In this document: piece after piece, positions 43,881 through 53,569 of the stretch
Layout: every line of letters starts with the position of its first letter
How positions within the stretch are numbered: position 1 is the stretch's first letter
Assembly (NCBI GenBank): GCA_003278125.1
Contig: QCGX01000001.1
Span: 62,001 to 126,000 of the forward strand
Reading direction: 5' to 3'
Source: Pelagibacteraceae bacterium AG-390-C22
Lineage (GTDB): Bacteria; Pseudomonadota; Alphaproteobacteria; Pelagibacterales; Pelagibacteraceae
DNA: 64,000 bases
Program-made: the position numbers and the translations under genes
Notes under the pieces: model-generated
Told to the model about the DNA's origin: nothing
What the model saw: only the letters and a program-made list of their open reading frames with translations
Databases searched by the model: none

Positions 43881-45151
43881 TACATTAAGTATTTTTTTAT
43901 TTCTTTAGTAGTATTGCTCAATATCTTGTCCCCCATGTCATTAATACTATCAGTTATTTTATTTTTATTATTTTTTAATTCTTTTAAATCATTTGCTAGT
44001 TTTTCAGAAAGCTCAGCAACATTATTGATTTCTTCTGAAATTTTATAAGAGTTTAAAAGATCATAAATTTCTTTAAAATTATAAACATGCGGACCGTGAT
44101 ATATTTTGCATCCCAACTTAGCAGCTTCAATAGGATTTTGTCCTCCAACTTTCTGTAATTTTTTTATCATAGACTTACCCATAAAAACACTTTTAGAATA
44201 ATTATAAAATTTATGCAAAGATCCAAAAGAATTTATAATTATTATTTCATTCTTCTCTTCAATTAATTCTCTATCATTTAAAATTTGTGATGAAAGTTTA
44301 TAATTATTACATAATTTATTTATTTCATGTGATCTACTGATGTGCCTAGGAATTATAATAGTCATTAAATCCTTGTAAATTTTTTTTAAATTTAAATGAG
44401 TTTTAATAACAACAATTTCTTCACCTCTATGAGTACTGGCCGCACACCAAAGTTTTTTCTGTTTTAGAATCTCAAGATTTTTATCTATTAAATTATCTTT
44501 TATTATTTTTCCCGAGAATTTAATATTTCCAAGAAATTTTAAATTTTTTACATTTAGCTTTTTAAGGTTATTCTCTGAATCTTTACTAGAAGCTAAACAT
44601 AGATCAAAACTATTAAAAACTTCTTTTGCAAATGTAGGCACTAGCATCCACTTATTAAAGGTTTTTTTTGTTATCCTTCCATTTATTAAAGCTAAAGGAA
44701 TTTTCCTTTTTTTTATTTCAAAAATTAAATTAGGCCATATCTCTGAGTCCACGAATATTATTAAATTGGGTTGCCATTTATTTAAAAAACTTTTTATTAA
44801 AAAATTTACATCAATAGGAAAATATCTATGTTTAATATTTTTATAGTTATATAATTTCTTTGTGATAATATTTCCTGCACTTAAAGTTGTTGTAGTGACT
44901 AGAAACTCTACATCTTTTATTTCAGTATTTAATTTTTGAATAAGAGGCAATATGCTTTGTGTTTCTCCAATACTTGCTGCATGAAACCAAATAAGTTTTT
45001 TTTTATTATCTTTTTCAGGGAAAAAATTGGAAGAAAAAATTTTTTCTTTATATCTATAACGATCTTCTTTATTTAGTAGTTTTCTAAAGTAAATTAATAC
45101 TATTAAAATTGGGTAAAAGAAAAAAGTAAGAAATCTATAAATAAAAATCAT
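43880..45151 (-). CDS. waaA: KDO transferase
   Basis: Transfers KDO from CMP-KDO to lipid A. The 423-residue protein begins with a membrane helix and has the N-terminal domain motif FHAASIGETQSILPLI (about 53) with the catalytic Glu, FVDSEIWPNLIFE, and C-terminal donor-site segments IIPRH-SRS and GGQNPIEAA (about 340). KdsB at 20 kb supplies its donor. It lies 5 bases after msbA. Confidence 0.96.
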   Translation of the reverse strand: MIFIYRFLTFFFYPILIVLIYFRKLLNKEDRYRYKEKIFSSNFFPEKDNKKKLIWFHAASIGETQSILPLIQKLNTEIKDVEFLVTTTTLSAGNIITKKLYNYKNIKHRYFPIDVNFLIKSFLNKWQPNLIIFVDSEIWPNLIFEIKKRKIPLALINGRITKKTFNKWMLVPTFAKEVFNSFDLCLASSKDSENNLKKLNVKNLKFLGNIKFSGKIIKDNLIDKNLEILKQKKLWCAASTHRGEEIVVIKTHLNLKKIYKDLMTIIIPRHISRSHEINKLCNNYKLSSQILNDRELIEEKNEIIIINSFGSLHKFYNYSKSVFMGKSMIKKLQKVGGQNPIEAAKLGCKIYHGPHVYNFKEIYDLLNSYKISEEINNVAELSEKLANDLKELKNNKNKITDSINDMGDKILSNTTKEIKKYLM

Positions 45152-45156
45152 TAGGC

Positions 45157-46899
45157 TTACTTTAATTGTTTTTCATACAATGATTTATATTCTTTACAAT
45201 TGTTAATAAGAAAGTCATGATTACCTGAATTAATTATTTCTCCATTTTTTAAAACGAATATTTTTTTTGCTTTGTGTATTGTTGAAAGTCGATGAGCTAT
45301 AACTAGCGTTGTTTTATTTTTTGTAAGATTTATTATTGCATTTTGAACAATTTCTTCAGAATCAGCATCTAAGGATGAAGTTGCTTCATCCAAAAGAATT
45401 ATTGGAGATTTTTTTAGAATTGCTCTAGCTATAGATAGCCTTTGTTTCTGACCTCCTGAAAGCTTTGTTCCATTTTCTCCTACTAATGAGTCATAAGAAG
45501 ATGGGAGTTTATTGATAAATTCATCGGCTGCAGCAAATCTGCAAGCTTCCTCAATTTCATCTTGAGAAGCTGCAGAATTAGCATAAGCAATATTATTTTT
45601 AATAGTGTCATCAAATAAGATTACATCTTGACTAACTAGTGAAATGTTTTTTCTTAGAGAGCTAAGTGAAACTTTTTTTATTTCCTGATCATCTATCTTA
45701 ATATTTCCTTGTTGAGGATCATAAAATCTTGGAAGTAAATTCATTATTGTGCTTTTTCCTGCTCCACTATGACCCACAAAAGCTGTCATAGAACCGCCTT
45801 CTATTTCAAGATTTATATTTTTTATTGCTCTTTTGTCTGTCGACTCATACTTAAACCCGACATCTTTAAAAACTATATTACACTTTTCAATATTAAGTTG
45901 AGGCAAGCTTTTATCCTCTTTAATTTCTATTGATCTATCTATTATAGTTGAGATTCTTTTAAAAGCAGTTGCTCCTTGATAAGCAGTCATATTTATTGTC
46001 GCTAAAGACCTTATAGGCTGATAAGCTAACATCATTGCAGCAAGAAAAGAAAAAAAATTATTTACCTCAAGTTCACCTGCAGCAATTAGTTTACCTGAAA
46101 AAAATATAAATCCAGCTATCATAAAACCCGTCAATGTTTCCATTATTGGGGCAGCTCTAATTAAAACACTGTTAATTTTAATATTTTTTTCAACAAGTTT
46201 TTGAATTAAGCCACTTGCATTTTTACTTTCTTCTTCCTCTTTTTGATAAATTCTAATCATTTTAGAACCTTTTAAAATTTCTGATAAAAAAGTTGTTAGA
46301 TTTCCAGAAAGTTCACCCGCTTCTCCTACTGCTTTACCGATTCTTTTGCCTAAACTTTTTGCAAAAATGGCGGCAAGAGGCATCATGAGTATTGCAAACA
46401 AAGCTAATTTCCAATTTTGATAAAACATTAGTGAAACCAAGGCAATTATTGAAAAACTATCTTTCATTATATTCAACACCCCGGTGCTAACAAGGTTTTG
46501 GACCATATGGGCATCAAACATTATATTTGAAATATACTTTCCTGAGTGTCTGTTATCTAAAGTTTGAACATCAGTTGTTAAAATATTATTAGCTATTTTT
46601 TTTTGGATTTCACCAGCAACTTCTTGTGCCACCCTTATAATCGTCATCCTAGCAAAGTATAAACTGATACCTTTTGTTGAAAAAGCTAGAATGATTAAAA
46701 TTGGTATAAGCCAGGCTAATGTTCTGTCTTTTTCAATAAAAATTTTTTTTACCGCTGGGTCTAGTAACCAAGCTGTAGCTGAAGTACTTCCAGCAACAAT
46801 TAAAGACAATACCAAAGAAATTAAAATTTTACCTAAATGTTTTTTGACATATTCTTTATAAAGTCTTGTTAAATTTTCTTTTAGTTCTGGAAATTTCAT
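45157..46899 (-). CDS. msbA: Lipid A / lipid exporter, MsbA-type ABC transporter
   Basis: Flips lipid A-core across the inner membrane. The 580-residue half-transporter has six membrane helices in the N-terminal domain (to about 310) and a C-terminal ATPase with Walker A (GHSGAGKSTIM, about 374), signature (LSGGQKQRLS), Walker B (ILLDEATSSLD) and switch His (IAHRLST). The lpxK/waaA/acyltransferase neighbours support MsbA over other ABC exporters. It begins immediately after the ubiA stop. Confidence 0.93.
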   Translation of the reverse strand: MKFPELKENLTRLYKEYVKKHLGKILISLVLSLIVAGSTSATAWLLDPAVKKIFIEKDRTLAWLIPILIILAFSTKGISLYFARMTIIRVAQEVAGEIQKKIANNILTTDVQTLDNRHSGKYISNIMFDAHMVQNLVSTGVLNIMKDSFSIIALVSLMFYQNWKLALFAILMMPLAAIFAKSLGKRIGKAVGEAGELSGNLTTFLSEILKGSKMIRIYQKEEEESKNASGLIQKLVEKNIKINSVLIRAAPIMETLTGFMIAGFIFFSGKLIAAGELEVNNFFSFLAAMMLAYQPIRSLATINMTAYQGATAFKRISTIIDRSIEIKEDKSLPQLNIEKCNIVFKDVGFKYESTDKRAIKNINLEIEGGSMTAFVGHSGAGKSTIMNLLPRFYDPQQGNIKIDDQEIKKVSLSSLRKNISLVSQDVILFDDTIKNNIAYANSAASQDEIEEACRFAAADEFINKLPSSYDSLVGENGTKLSGGQKQRLSIARAILKKSPIILLDEATSSLDADSEEIVQNAIINLTKNKTTLVIAHRLSTIHKAKKIFVLKNGEIINSGNHDFLINNCKEYKSLYEKQLK

Positions 46900-47760
46900 T
46901 TATAAATTAATTGAGCAAATACCTAAAAATAGTATTAATCCAGAAATATTATTAAATTTAAAAGCAGATAAGCAATCTTCTGGTTTGTTTTTATTAAACT
47001 TTTTAATTTGGTAAACTAAACTTAAAATAAATAACAACAGTAACCCCGTAAAAAAATTTATTTTGAGCATATCTTTAAACAAGTATATTAATATTAAAGA
47101 AGTTAAAAAATAAGACGTACCAACAAAAAGTTTAATATTTTTTTTAAATTTAATCGATGTTGATCTTACACCAATAATTTCGTCATCTGTCATATCTTGA
47201 ACCCCGTAAATCGTGTCATAGCCCAATGTCCAAAATATGGCTGATATATAAAGTATAATTATTTCGTAAGAAACGTTATTATTTATAGCTGTCCAGGCCA
47301 TTATAATTCCCCAATTGAAAGTTAAACCTAGAAATAATTGAGGCCAATAAGTTATTCTTTTCATAAATGGATAAGAAAAAGCTAAAATCATTGATCCTAA
47401 CCCAAGCATTATTGTTAAAAAATTAAATTGAATTAGAATTAAAAAAGCCAGAGTGCATAAACTTACAATATAAAAAAAAGATTTTTTTACAGATATTTTG
47501 CCAGCTGGAATAGGTCTTAGTTTTGTTCTTTGAACTTTTTTATCAAGATCTTTATCGACAATATCGTTAAATATACATCCAGCACTTCGCATTAAAACAG
47601 AACCCAAAAAGAAAAGAAGTGAGTAATATAAAAAAGTATATAGATCTTGACTTAAATTGTAAGCATAGGCTAAACCCCAAGAACTCGGCCAGAATAAAAG
47701 CATAAAACCTATTGGTTTATTCAATCTAGTTAAATCAATAAATATTTTTAAATGTTCCAT
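46900..47760 (-). CDS. ubiA: 4-hydroxybenzoate polyprenyltransferase
   Basis: Adds the polyprenyl tail in ubiquinone synthesis, at the membrane. The ATG at 47760 (MEHLKIFIDLTRLNKP) is preferred over the listed TTG; the product is 286 residues with about eight hydrophobic helices. The first Asp-rich motif NDIVDKDLD (about 64) with KLRPIPAG, and the second, YDTIYGVQDMTDD (about 180), are both present. It heads the LPS operon, abutting msbA. Confidence 0.95.
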   Translation of the reverse strand: MEHLKIFIDLTRLNKPIGFMLLFWPSSWGLAYAYNLSQDLYTFLYYSLLFFLGSVLMRSAGCIFNDIVDKDLDKKVQRTKLRPIPAGKISVKKSFFYIVSLCTLAFLILIQFNFLTIMLGLGSMILAFSYPFMKRITYWPQLFLGLTFNWGIIMAWTAINNNVSYEIIILYISAIFWTLGYDTIYGVQDMTDDEIIGVRSTSIKFKKNIKLFVGTSYFLTSLILIYLFKDMLKINFFTGLLLLFILSLVYQIKKFNKNKPEDCLSAFKFNNISGLILFLGICSINL

Positions 47761-47814
47761 GAAAATATGACTTGTAAATATCAAACACTATCTACATAAT
47801 CAATTTGATTCGAT

Positions 47815-48225
47815 ATGGACATAGATTACACAGTAGCAGCATTAATGTTCCCGGCTATTCCTTTAATGATGACTATGTATAGCAACAGATTTCATACATT
47901 GAGTGCCCTTATAAGACAAATACATGATCAGTATACTTTTGAAAAAAAAGTTCCTCCTGAATGGGAAAATCAACTTCATGTTTTAAACAAAAGAACTAAC
48001 ATACTTAAATATGTGATGGGGTTTGCTGCTTTTGGATTTCTTTTTAACATGTCCACAGTATTAATGCTTTATGTAAACACCCTGCAGGTTGCACGATTAA
48101 ATTTTGCTGCCTGCTGTATTTGTATGATAATTTCAATCTTCTTATTTTTACAAGAAATAAGACTTTCAAATCAGGCTTTAAAATTTCATTTAAGCGACAT
48201 GGAGTCAATGAAGAGAGATTTATAA
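47815..48225 (+). CDS. DUF2721 membrane protein
   Basis: 136-residue protein with three hydrophobic segments (about 8-22, 65-90, 95-115) and a basic loop between. It resembles DUF2721 proteins (PAIPLMM-YSNRF--LS-LIRQ near the start, FLFLQEIRLSNQALKFHL at the end). The function is unknown. It is divergent from ubiA across 54 bases and ends 2 bases before the convergent DUF1289 gene. Confidence 0.82.
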   Translation: MDIDYTVAALMFPAIPLMMTMYSNRFHTLSALIRQIHDQYTFEKKVPPEWENQLHVLNKRTNILKYVMGFAAFGFLFNMSTVLMLYVNTLQVARLNFAACCICMIISIFLFLQEIRLSNQALKFHLSDMESMKRDL

Positions 48226-48227
48226 TT

Positions 48228-48491
48228 TTATTTTTTTTCTAGGAGATTTTTTTTATATAACGATATACCATTATTTAACTTGTGCTTGTAAGACTCCTTG
48301 AAAGTTTCTAATTGCCAGCCTTTCATTCTTTTGATTATTTCTTCTAAATTTTTTGACTTCCATTCATCAGTGGAATTTTCACTTTTCCATATTTTTTTTT
48401 CATCGTTTGTTCTTGCACATCCATAGCAATAACCAGTCACAGGATCAGTTTTGCAAATACTTATACAAGGAGAAATTACTTTATTTTCCAT
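48228..48491 (-). CDS. DUF1289 Cys-motif protein
   Basis: 87-residue protein whose first ~55 residues match the DUF1289 pattern: SPCISICKTDPVTGYCYGCART with four cysteines likely to bind metal, then EEI--W and MKGW. The extra C-terminal ~30 residues are basic. It overlaps the end of the quinone oxidoreductase gene by one base. The function is unknown. Confidence 0.88.
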   Translation of the reverse strand: MENKVISPCISICKTDPVTGYCYGCARTNDEKKIWKSENSTDEWKSKNLEEIIKRMKGWQLETFKESYKHKLNNGISLYKKNLLEKK

Positions 48492-49465
48492 TAGGGAATT
48501 AATATAGCTGGACCTGTCAATTTTCTAGACTCCAAATCTATATGAGCTTGTTTTGCTTCGCTTAATTTATACTCTTTAAATATTTTAATTTTAATCATTC
48601 CAAATTTAATTTTTTCAAAAATTTCATCAGCTCCTTTTTGAATTTCATTTCTATTTGTGAAGTAATGTCCAATAGTTGGTCTTGTTAAGAAAAGACTTTT
48701 AGATTGAATATCTTTAGGAACGTTTACTGGATCTAAAGGTCCTGAGGCATTTCCAAAACTTACCATCATACCTCTTGGTTTTAAGCATTCAATTGATCCT
48801 TTAAATGTGTTTTTTCCAACGCCATCAAAAACAGCTGAGACACCATTATTATTAGTTAATTTCATAACTTCTTTTGTAAAATCATCTTTTGAATAATTAA
48901 TAACATTCTCGTATCCATTAGCTTTTGCAATTTCAATTTTTTCATTTGAACCAACTGTGCCAATGACTTTAGCTCCAATACTTTTAGCCCATTGAGCAAA
49001 TATTTGACCAACACCACCAGCTGCAGCGTGAAATAAAATAGTTTCATTAGCTTTAAGTTTATAAGTTTTAGTTAATAAATAGTTAGTTGTTAAACCCTTA
49101 GTCATTAATGTTGCAGCTAATTTATGTGAAATCCATTCGGGAATTTTTACTGCAATTTTTGCTGGAATTATTCTTTGCTCTGAGTAAGCTCCTAAAGGCA
49201 TGGAGGCATAAGCAATATTATCACCTTTATTAAATTCGGTAACATTTGAACCAACTTCATTAACCTTTCCAGCAGCTTCTAATCCAATCCCGCTCGGTAA
49301 AGGCAAAGGATACAAGCCCGATCTATGATAAGTATCTATATAATTCAATCCTATTGCATGATTGATAACTTTTATTTCATCTGGTCCCGGTGATTTTACA
49401 TCGACATCTTGAAGTTCTAAAACTTCTGGTCCACCATTTTTTTTAATAATTATCGATTTAGACAT
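48491..49465 (-). CDS. qor: NADPH:quinone oxidoreductase (zeta-crystallin type)
   Basis: Medium-chain dehydrogenase family without catalytic zinc, 324 residues. The N-terminal domain has HAIGLNYIDTYHRSGLYP (about 36) and GIGLEAAGKVNEVG; the Rossmann motif is AAAGGVGQIFAQWAKSIGA (about 149). It probably reduces quinones with NADPH. It sits in a minus-strand group with a pirin, a dehalogenase and a CDGSH protein. Confidence 0.93.
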   Translation of the reverse strand: MSKSIIIKKNGGPEVLELQDVDVKSPGPDEIKVINHAIGLNYIDTYHRSGLYPLPLPSGIGLEAAGKVNEVGSNVTEFNKGDNIAYASMPLGAYSEQRIIPAKIAVKIPEWISHKLAATLMTKGLTTNYLLTKTYKLKANETILFHAAAGGVGQIFAQWAKSIGAKVIGTVGSNEKIEIAKANGYENVINYSKDDFTKEVMKLTNNNGVSAVFDGVGKNTFKGSIECLKPRGMMVSFGNASGPLDPVNVPKDIQSKSLFLTRPTIGHYFTNRNEIQKGADEIFEKIKFGMIKIKIFKEYKLSEAKQAHIDLESRKLTGPAILIP

Positions 49466-49488
49466 TTTAAAGAAACGTACTTGAAGTT

Positions 49489-50331
49489 TTAATATTTAGC
49501 AAATGTTCCATTATTATAGTCTTGAATAGCCTCAAGTATTTCAGCTTTAGTATTCATGACGAATGGACCACCTCTGGCGATTGGTTCACCAATTGGTTTG
49601 CCAGCAATAAAAAGAAATTCAGTTTTTTTATTTGCCTTTACTGTAAGTTTATTTCCTCTTCCAAGTAAAATTAAATTAGAGTCACTGGTTTTATTGTGTT
49701 CTTTTTCTCCGATTTGTAGTTGTCCTTTTAGTAAATAAATAAAAGAGTTATGTCCCTCTGGTATCTCACATTTAAATTCTTTCTTCTCATTTAAAACAAT
49801 GTGAAAATAAATTGGTTCTACATTGTGATTTGTTTGAGGACCCTCAGCCTTTTCATATTTTCCAGCTATAACTTTCACTGTTTTTTCACTATCCTTATGA
49901 ACACCAAGCTCATTATTCTTAATATAAAGATATTCTGGTTTATTTTTTTTTAGTTTTGCAGGCATGTTAATCCACAACTGAAAACCTAATAGTTTTCCTT
50001 CAGTCATTGATGGCATCTCAGAATGGATTATACCTCTTCCAGTTTTCATCCATTGAACGTCTCCTGGCGCCATCTTTCCTTTAGAACCAGTACTATCTTT
50101 ATGCTCAAATTCTCCTTGCAACATATAAGTTACAGTTTCTATTCCTCTGTGAGGATGAGGAGGAAAGCCAGCCACATAATCCTCTTTATTTTCAGATCCA
50201 AATTCATCAAGCATTAAAAAAGGGTCTATATAATCTGCTTCTGGTGTTCCGATGCTTCTTTTTAATTTAACCCCAGCCCCATCAGAGGCGTTAAGTGCTT
50301 TAATAATTTTTTTTACTTCAACCTGTGTCAT
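49489..50331 (-). CDS. Pirin family protein
   Basis: 280-residue bicupin. The N-terminal metal site is PPHPHRGIETVTYMLQGEFEHKDS (His residues about 56-60 and 101 with IHSEMPS), and the C-terminal cupin is more diverged. RSIGTPEADYIDPFLMLDEF is typical of pirins. Bacterial pirins can oxidise quercetin-like compounds or bind enzymes; no specific role can be given. The gene lies 15 bases downstream of the dehalogenase. Confidence 0.93.
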   Translation of the reverse strand: MTQVEVKKIIKALNASDGAGVKLKRSIGTPEADYIDPFLMLDEFGSENKEDYVAGFPPHPHRGIETVTYMLQGEFEHKDSTGSKGKMAPGDVQWMKTGRGIIHSEMPSMTEGKLLGFQLWINMPAKLKKNKPEYLYIKNNELGVHKDSEKTVKVIAGKYEKAEGPQTNHNVEPIYFHIVLNEKKEFKCEIPEGHNSFIYLLKGQLQIGEKEHNKTSDSNLILLGRGNKLTVKANKKTEFLFIAGKPIGEPIARGGPFVMNTKAEILEAIQDYNNGTFAKY

Positions 50332-50346
50332 AACAAATAATAACTT

Positions 50347-51006
50347 TTAAATTATCTCTAGTAACTGCGTTAAATTGTTTATTTGATTTTTAGGTTTAAA
50401 ATCTAAATTATCAAAAACAGCATTATTTCTATTTACCCAAACTGAATTATAACCATAATTTCCAGCACCAGAAACATCCCATGTATTGGCGCTTAAAAAT
50501 GTAACTTCTTCAGGCTTAATTTCATATTTTTTTAAAGGTAAATCATAAACCTTAGAATCTGGTTTATAAACTTTAACAGACTCAATAGAGAATAAGTCGT
50601 TAAATAAATTTTTTAAATTATTACTTTTTACTAATTCCTCTAAAAGAGCAGGGGTTCCATTTGATAGTATAGCAAGTTTAAAGTTTTTTTTTTTTAAATT
50701 TTCTAAAACATTTTTAACTTCAGGATATGGAGATAAAACTTTATAGAGGTTTAACAAATCATTTTTCATACCCATATCAATTCCAAAAACTTTCATCGAT
50801 TTTTCTAAGCTATCTTCTGTAACTTGCCAAAAATCTTTATGTCTTTTCATTAAACTTCTAAGCCAAGTATATTCTAGCTGTGTTGTTCTCCAGAAGTTAG
50901 CAAATCCCTCCCACTTATCTCCAATTTTATCTTTACATTTTTCAGCTGCAGAATTTACATCAAATAATGTACCATAAGCATCAAAAATTATAGATTTAGT
51001 TTTCAT
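50347..51006 (-). CDS. Haloacid dehalogenase, type II (L-2-haloacid dehalogenase family)
   Basis: HAD hydrolase of 219 residues. The nucleophile motif is FDAYGTLFDVNSA (Asp about residue 9), motif II LSNGTPALLEEL, and the late motif FLSANTWDVSGAGNYGYN that separates type-II haloacid dehalogenases from phosphatases. It probably cleaves C-halogen bonds in 2-haloacids, though marine homologues are rarely tested. It overlaps the CDGSH gene by four bases. Confidence 0.9.
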   Translation of the reverse strand: MKTKSIIFDAYGTLFDVNSAAEKCKDKIGDKWEGFANFWRTTQLEYTWLRSLMKRHKDFWQVTEDSLEKSMKVFGIDMGMKNDLLNLYKVLSPYPEVKNVLENLKKKNFKLAILSNGTPALLEELVKSNNLKNLFNDLFSIESVKVYKPDSKVYDLPLKKYEIKPEEVTFLSANTWDVSGAGNYGYNSVWVNRNNAVFDNLDFKPKNQINNLTQLLEII

Positions 51007-51248
51007 TTTTTGTTGTGAGACCCGTCACATAGTGGAGGATCCTCAGTTTGCTTACAAGTGCAGAAGAAAACTTTTTTTGTTTGATCAGCTTTATAAGTGA
51101 TTGGTCCAAATTTTGATCCATTATGTGATCCGTCACAAAATGGTTGTTTAGAACTTTTTCCACAACTACACCAATAATAAGATTTACCTTCAATTACATC
51201 TATTCCAATTGGTGTGTCGTCAGCTCTTTCTCCTTTTTGCATGACCAT
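51003..51248 (-). CDS. CDGSH iron-sulfur protein, double motif
   Basis: 81-residue protein with two CDGSH-type 2Fe-2S motifs: CSCGKSSKQPFCDGSH (about 28-43) and CTCKQTEDPPLCDGSH (about 64-79). Both keep the three Cys and one His ligands. It is soluble, without the membrane helix of mitochondrial mitoNEET, like bacterial tandem CDGSH proteins. It leads the minus-strand group with the dehalogenase and pirin. Confidence 0.95.
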   Translation of the reverse strand: MVMQKGERADDTPIGIDVIEGKSYYWCSCGKSSKQPFCDGSHNGSKFGPITYKADQTKKVFFCTCKQTEDPPLCDGSHNKK

Positions 51249-51298
51249 TCCTTTCTTTTATAATTAATTAAAAACTGTTTTTATTGTATATAAAGTAT

Positions 51299-52009
51299 AT
51301 GAGCAACATAAGATTATATCACCCTAATAGTATAGTTGAAAATACTACTTCTCTATTGTCAAAAGAACACACTCACTATGTAGCTAATGTTATGAGATTG
51401 AAACGTGGTTCAAATATAAACTTTTTTAATAAAGAGGGAGAGTGGGTTAGTGAAATAGTTTTTTTAGAAAAAGATAGAATTGAGGTTAAGTTTTTAAATA
51501 GAGTAAAAAAGTCAACACAAACATCAAGTATGGAGCTAGCAATTTGTTTAGTTAAAAAAAATCCTATGGAGATAATTTTACAAAAAGCTACGGAATTGGG
51601 AGTGGTTAAAATTACTCCTATTATATCCGAACGCACTGAAGTTAAAGAATTAAATTTTGAAAGAGCTAAAAAGATAGTTATTGAAGCTACGGAGCAGTCA
51701 AATCAATTAAGCCCACCTGAAATATCAAATATAACTAAACTTAAAGATTTTATTAATAATCTAAACGAAACCAGTAAGCTTTTTTTTGCTGATATAAATT
51801 CCAAGGAAAGATTAAAAAATGAAGATATAAAAGGTGACAATTTTAAAACGATACTTATAGGCCCAGAAGGAGATTTCACACCAAATGAGAGAAAAATGAT
51901 TTTAGAAAATAAAAATACAATTTCTTTTTCTCTTTCAAAAAATATTTTAAAAACTGAAACTGCCACAATTTCTGCACTATCGTTAGTAAGTTACTCTAAT
52001 GACTTATAG
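51299..52009 (+). CDS. rsmE: 16S rRNA (uracil-1498-N3)-methyltransferase
   Basis: SPOUT-class methyltransferase. The ATG at 51299 (MSNIRLYHPN) is chosen over the listed TTG, giving 236 residues. It has the N-terminal PUA-like region (HYVANVMRLKRG), KNPMEIILQKATELGV (about 84) and the knot motif IGPEGDFTPNE (about 190) followed by LSKNILKTETA. Its end overlaps the convergent SCO1 gene by 6 bases. Confidence 0.95.
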   Translation: MSNIRLYHPNSIVENTTSLLSKEHTHYVANVMRLKRGSNINFFNKEGEWVSEIVFLEKDRIEVKFLNRVKKSTQTSSMELAICLVKKNPMEIILQKATELGVVKITPIISERTEVKELNFERAKKIVIEATEQSNQLSPPEISNITKLKDFINNLNETSKLFFADINSKERLKNEDIKGDNFKTILIGPEGDFTPNERKMILENKNTISFSLSKNILKTETATISALSLVSYSNDL

Positions 52010-52588
52010 AATTTTGTTAATTATCTTTAAAGATTCTTCGATATTATCGTGATGAGTAATACGACTAGAATATTTTCCATTCTTTAATAAAATAATTGGT
52101 GAGCTATGATCTACTGTATAGCTGCCATCTTCTGAGAATATCTTTTCACTTTTTATACCCCATGATTTTGAGAGAAGAAATATTTTTTCTGACTCTCCTG
52201 TTATCCCAATAATTTTATTTTCAAACGAACTTAAATAATTTTTCATTACCTCTGGAGTATCTCTTTTTGGATCAATGCTAATAAAAAATATTTTTAAGTT
52301 TTTTTTTTCTTTTTCCAACTCATTTAAGATATAAGTCAATTTATTTAGAGTCATTGGACAAACATCTGGGCAATTCGTAAATCCAAAAAAGAGAGCAGTA
52401 GCTTGGCCCTCAAAAGACTTTTCAGTAATAACATTATTGTTTACATCTTTAAGAGAAAATGAAGACCCAGTAATCGATGCGACATATTCATCTTTTTTAT
52501 CTTGAACTGATAAAATTATTGGTAACATGATAAATAAAAAGATAACTAAACAACCAACTAGAATTGATATTGATGTTTTTATTTTCAT
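52004..52588 (-). CDS. SCO1/SenC copper chaperone
   Basis: Delivers copper to the CuA site of cytochrome c oxidase. The 194-residue protein has an N-terminal membrane anchor (about 7-26) and a thioredoxin fold with the copper motif TNCPDVCPMT (CXXXC, about 72-80) and the third ligand in TVDHSSPIILL (about 160). It stands beside the oxidase cluster on the opposite strand, 20 bases from the subunit-III-like gene. Confidence 0.95.
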   Translation of the reverse strand: MKIKTSISILVGCLVIFLFIMLPIILSVQDKKDEYVASITGSSFSLKDVNNNVITEKSFEGQATALFFGFTNCPDVCPMTLNKLTYILNELEKEKKNLKIFFISIDPKRDTPEVMKNYLSSFENKIIGITGESEKIFLLSKSWGIKSEKIFSEDGSYTVDHSSPIILLKNGKYSSRITHHDNIEESLKIINKIL

Positions 52589-52608
52589 TAATGCTATAGT
52601 TAATCATT

Positions 52609-53292
52609 ATGTCTAAAATTATAAAGAAAATATTTGGCGCACTTGTCGAAAAACCTTGGGAAGGAAATCAAGTAAATATCGACAATCAACATGTCGGCAG
52701 TACATTTAAGGGAGTTTCTTCTTATGTATCAGCTGTGATTGTAATTTTTGGAGTTAGCACAGTACTCTTTAGCCTTATAGTTACTGCCTATCTTTATTCT
52801 ATTCCAGGAGGCCAAGATACAATGTTTCTTTTTAAACCAAATTTGTTTTGGTTTAATAGTTTTGTTCTAATTTTAGTAGCTTATATTTTTAGAAAAATTA
52901 CAAAAGATTTAGAAAATAAAAGAACATCAAAAATAAAAAGAAACCTAATTCAAGTTGGCGCACTAAGTTATCTATTTTTGTTAGGACAAATATTATTGTG
53001 GTTTCAATTAATGGAAGATGGAAAATTTGTTTCTACCAACTCATATTTTACTTCTTTTTATTTTTTTACAGCTCTTCATGGACTTCATCTTCTTGGAGGG
53101 TTATTCTTTTGGGGAAAAGTTTGTTCTCAAATTCTTAAATTAGACGAAAAAAAAATTTTAGATGAAAAGAATAAAGTAGAAGCTTTATCTCTTTATTGGA
53201 TGTTTTTACTAATTATTTGGTTAGTATTTTTTTTAGTTGTTTACGTCTTTAATGATGCAGTTATTGCTTGGTGCAAGGAATTAATTTCTTAA
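52609..53292 (+). CDS. Heme-copper oxidase subunit III-like protein
   Basis: 227-residue membrane protein with five hydrophobic segments, resembling CoxC/CyoC-type subunit III: NLFWFNSFVLILVAYIF, GQILLWFQLMEDG and FYFFTALHGLHLLGGLFFWGK (about 150-170), then LYWMFLLIIWLVFFLVVYV. Because a second, fuller subunit III lies at 56296, this one may be a paralogue or an assembly factor. A small opposite-strand gene separates it from coxB. Confidence 0.85.
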   Translation: MSKIIKKIFGALVEKPWEGNQVNIDNQHVGSTFKGVSSYVSAVIVIFGVSTVLFSLIVTAYLYSIPGGQDTMFLFKPNLFWFNSFVLILVAYIFRKITKDLENKRTSKIKRNLIQVGALSYLFLLGQILLWFQLMEDGKFVSTNSYFTSFYFFTALHGLHLLGGLFFWGKVCSQILKLDEKKILDEKNKVEALSLYWMFLLIIWLVFFLVVYVFNDAVIAWCKELIS

Positions 53293-53300
53293 AACTGAAC

Positions 53301-53492
53301 TTAAAGAAATAGTACCAGTATTGATCCCAAGAGAGCAATTATTACTAATAAAAAATAAATAGACCTTAGATATTTTTTGATTTCGGGTTTTTTTTCTTTT
53401 TTTGAGAAACCACCTGCTCCTAATGATATAACAATAAAAAATAGGAACACTAAAGAAAGTATAGTTATTAAAATTCCCAGTTTTCCAATCAT
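53301..53492 (-). CDS. Possible small membrane protein, 63 residues
   Basis: Two hydrophobic segments (about 5-27 and 45-62) flank a basic loop (KKEKKPEIKKYLR), a sensible membrane topology. I do not recognise a family. It lies on the minus strand between two plus-strand oxidase genes, with 8 bases to the upstream gene's stop and ~78 to coxB. The opposite-strand frame (53377-53559) looks like a shadow. Twin-helix small proteins are frequent near oxidase genes, so I keep it at moderate confidence. Confidence 0.55.
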   Translation of the reverse strand: MIGKLGILITILSLVFLFFIVISLGAGGFSKKEKKPEIKKYLRSIYFLLVIIALLGSILVLFL

Positions 53493-53569
53493 TTTTTGTA
53501 ATTGTATAACCCTTTTAAGACATTTTGTCCCTAGGTTAAAGCGACCTTTTCTTTTATAAGTTTGGTTGT

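Noticed and set aside
53377-53559. 60-residue plus-strand frame before coxB
   Set aside because: Opposite-strand shadow of the twin-helix frame at 53301-53492, with poor composition.
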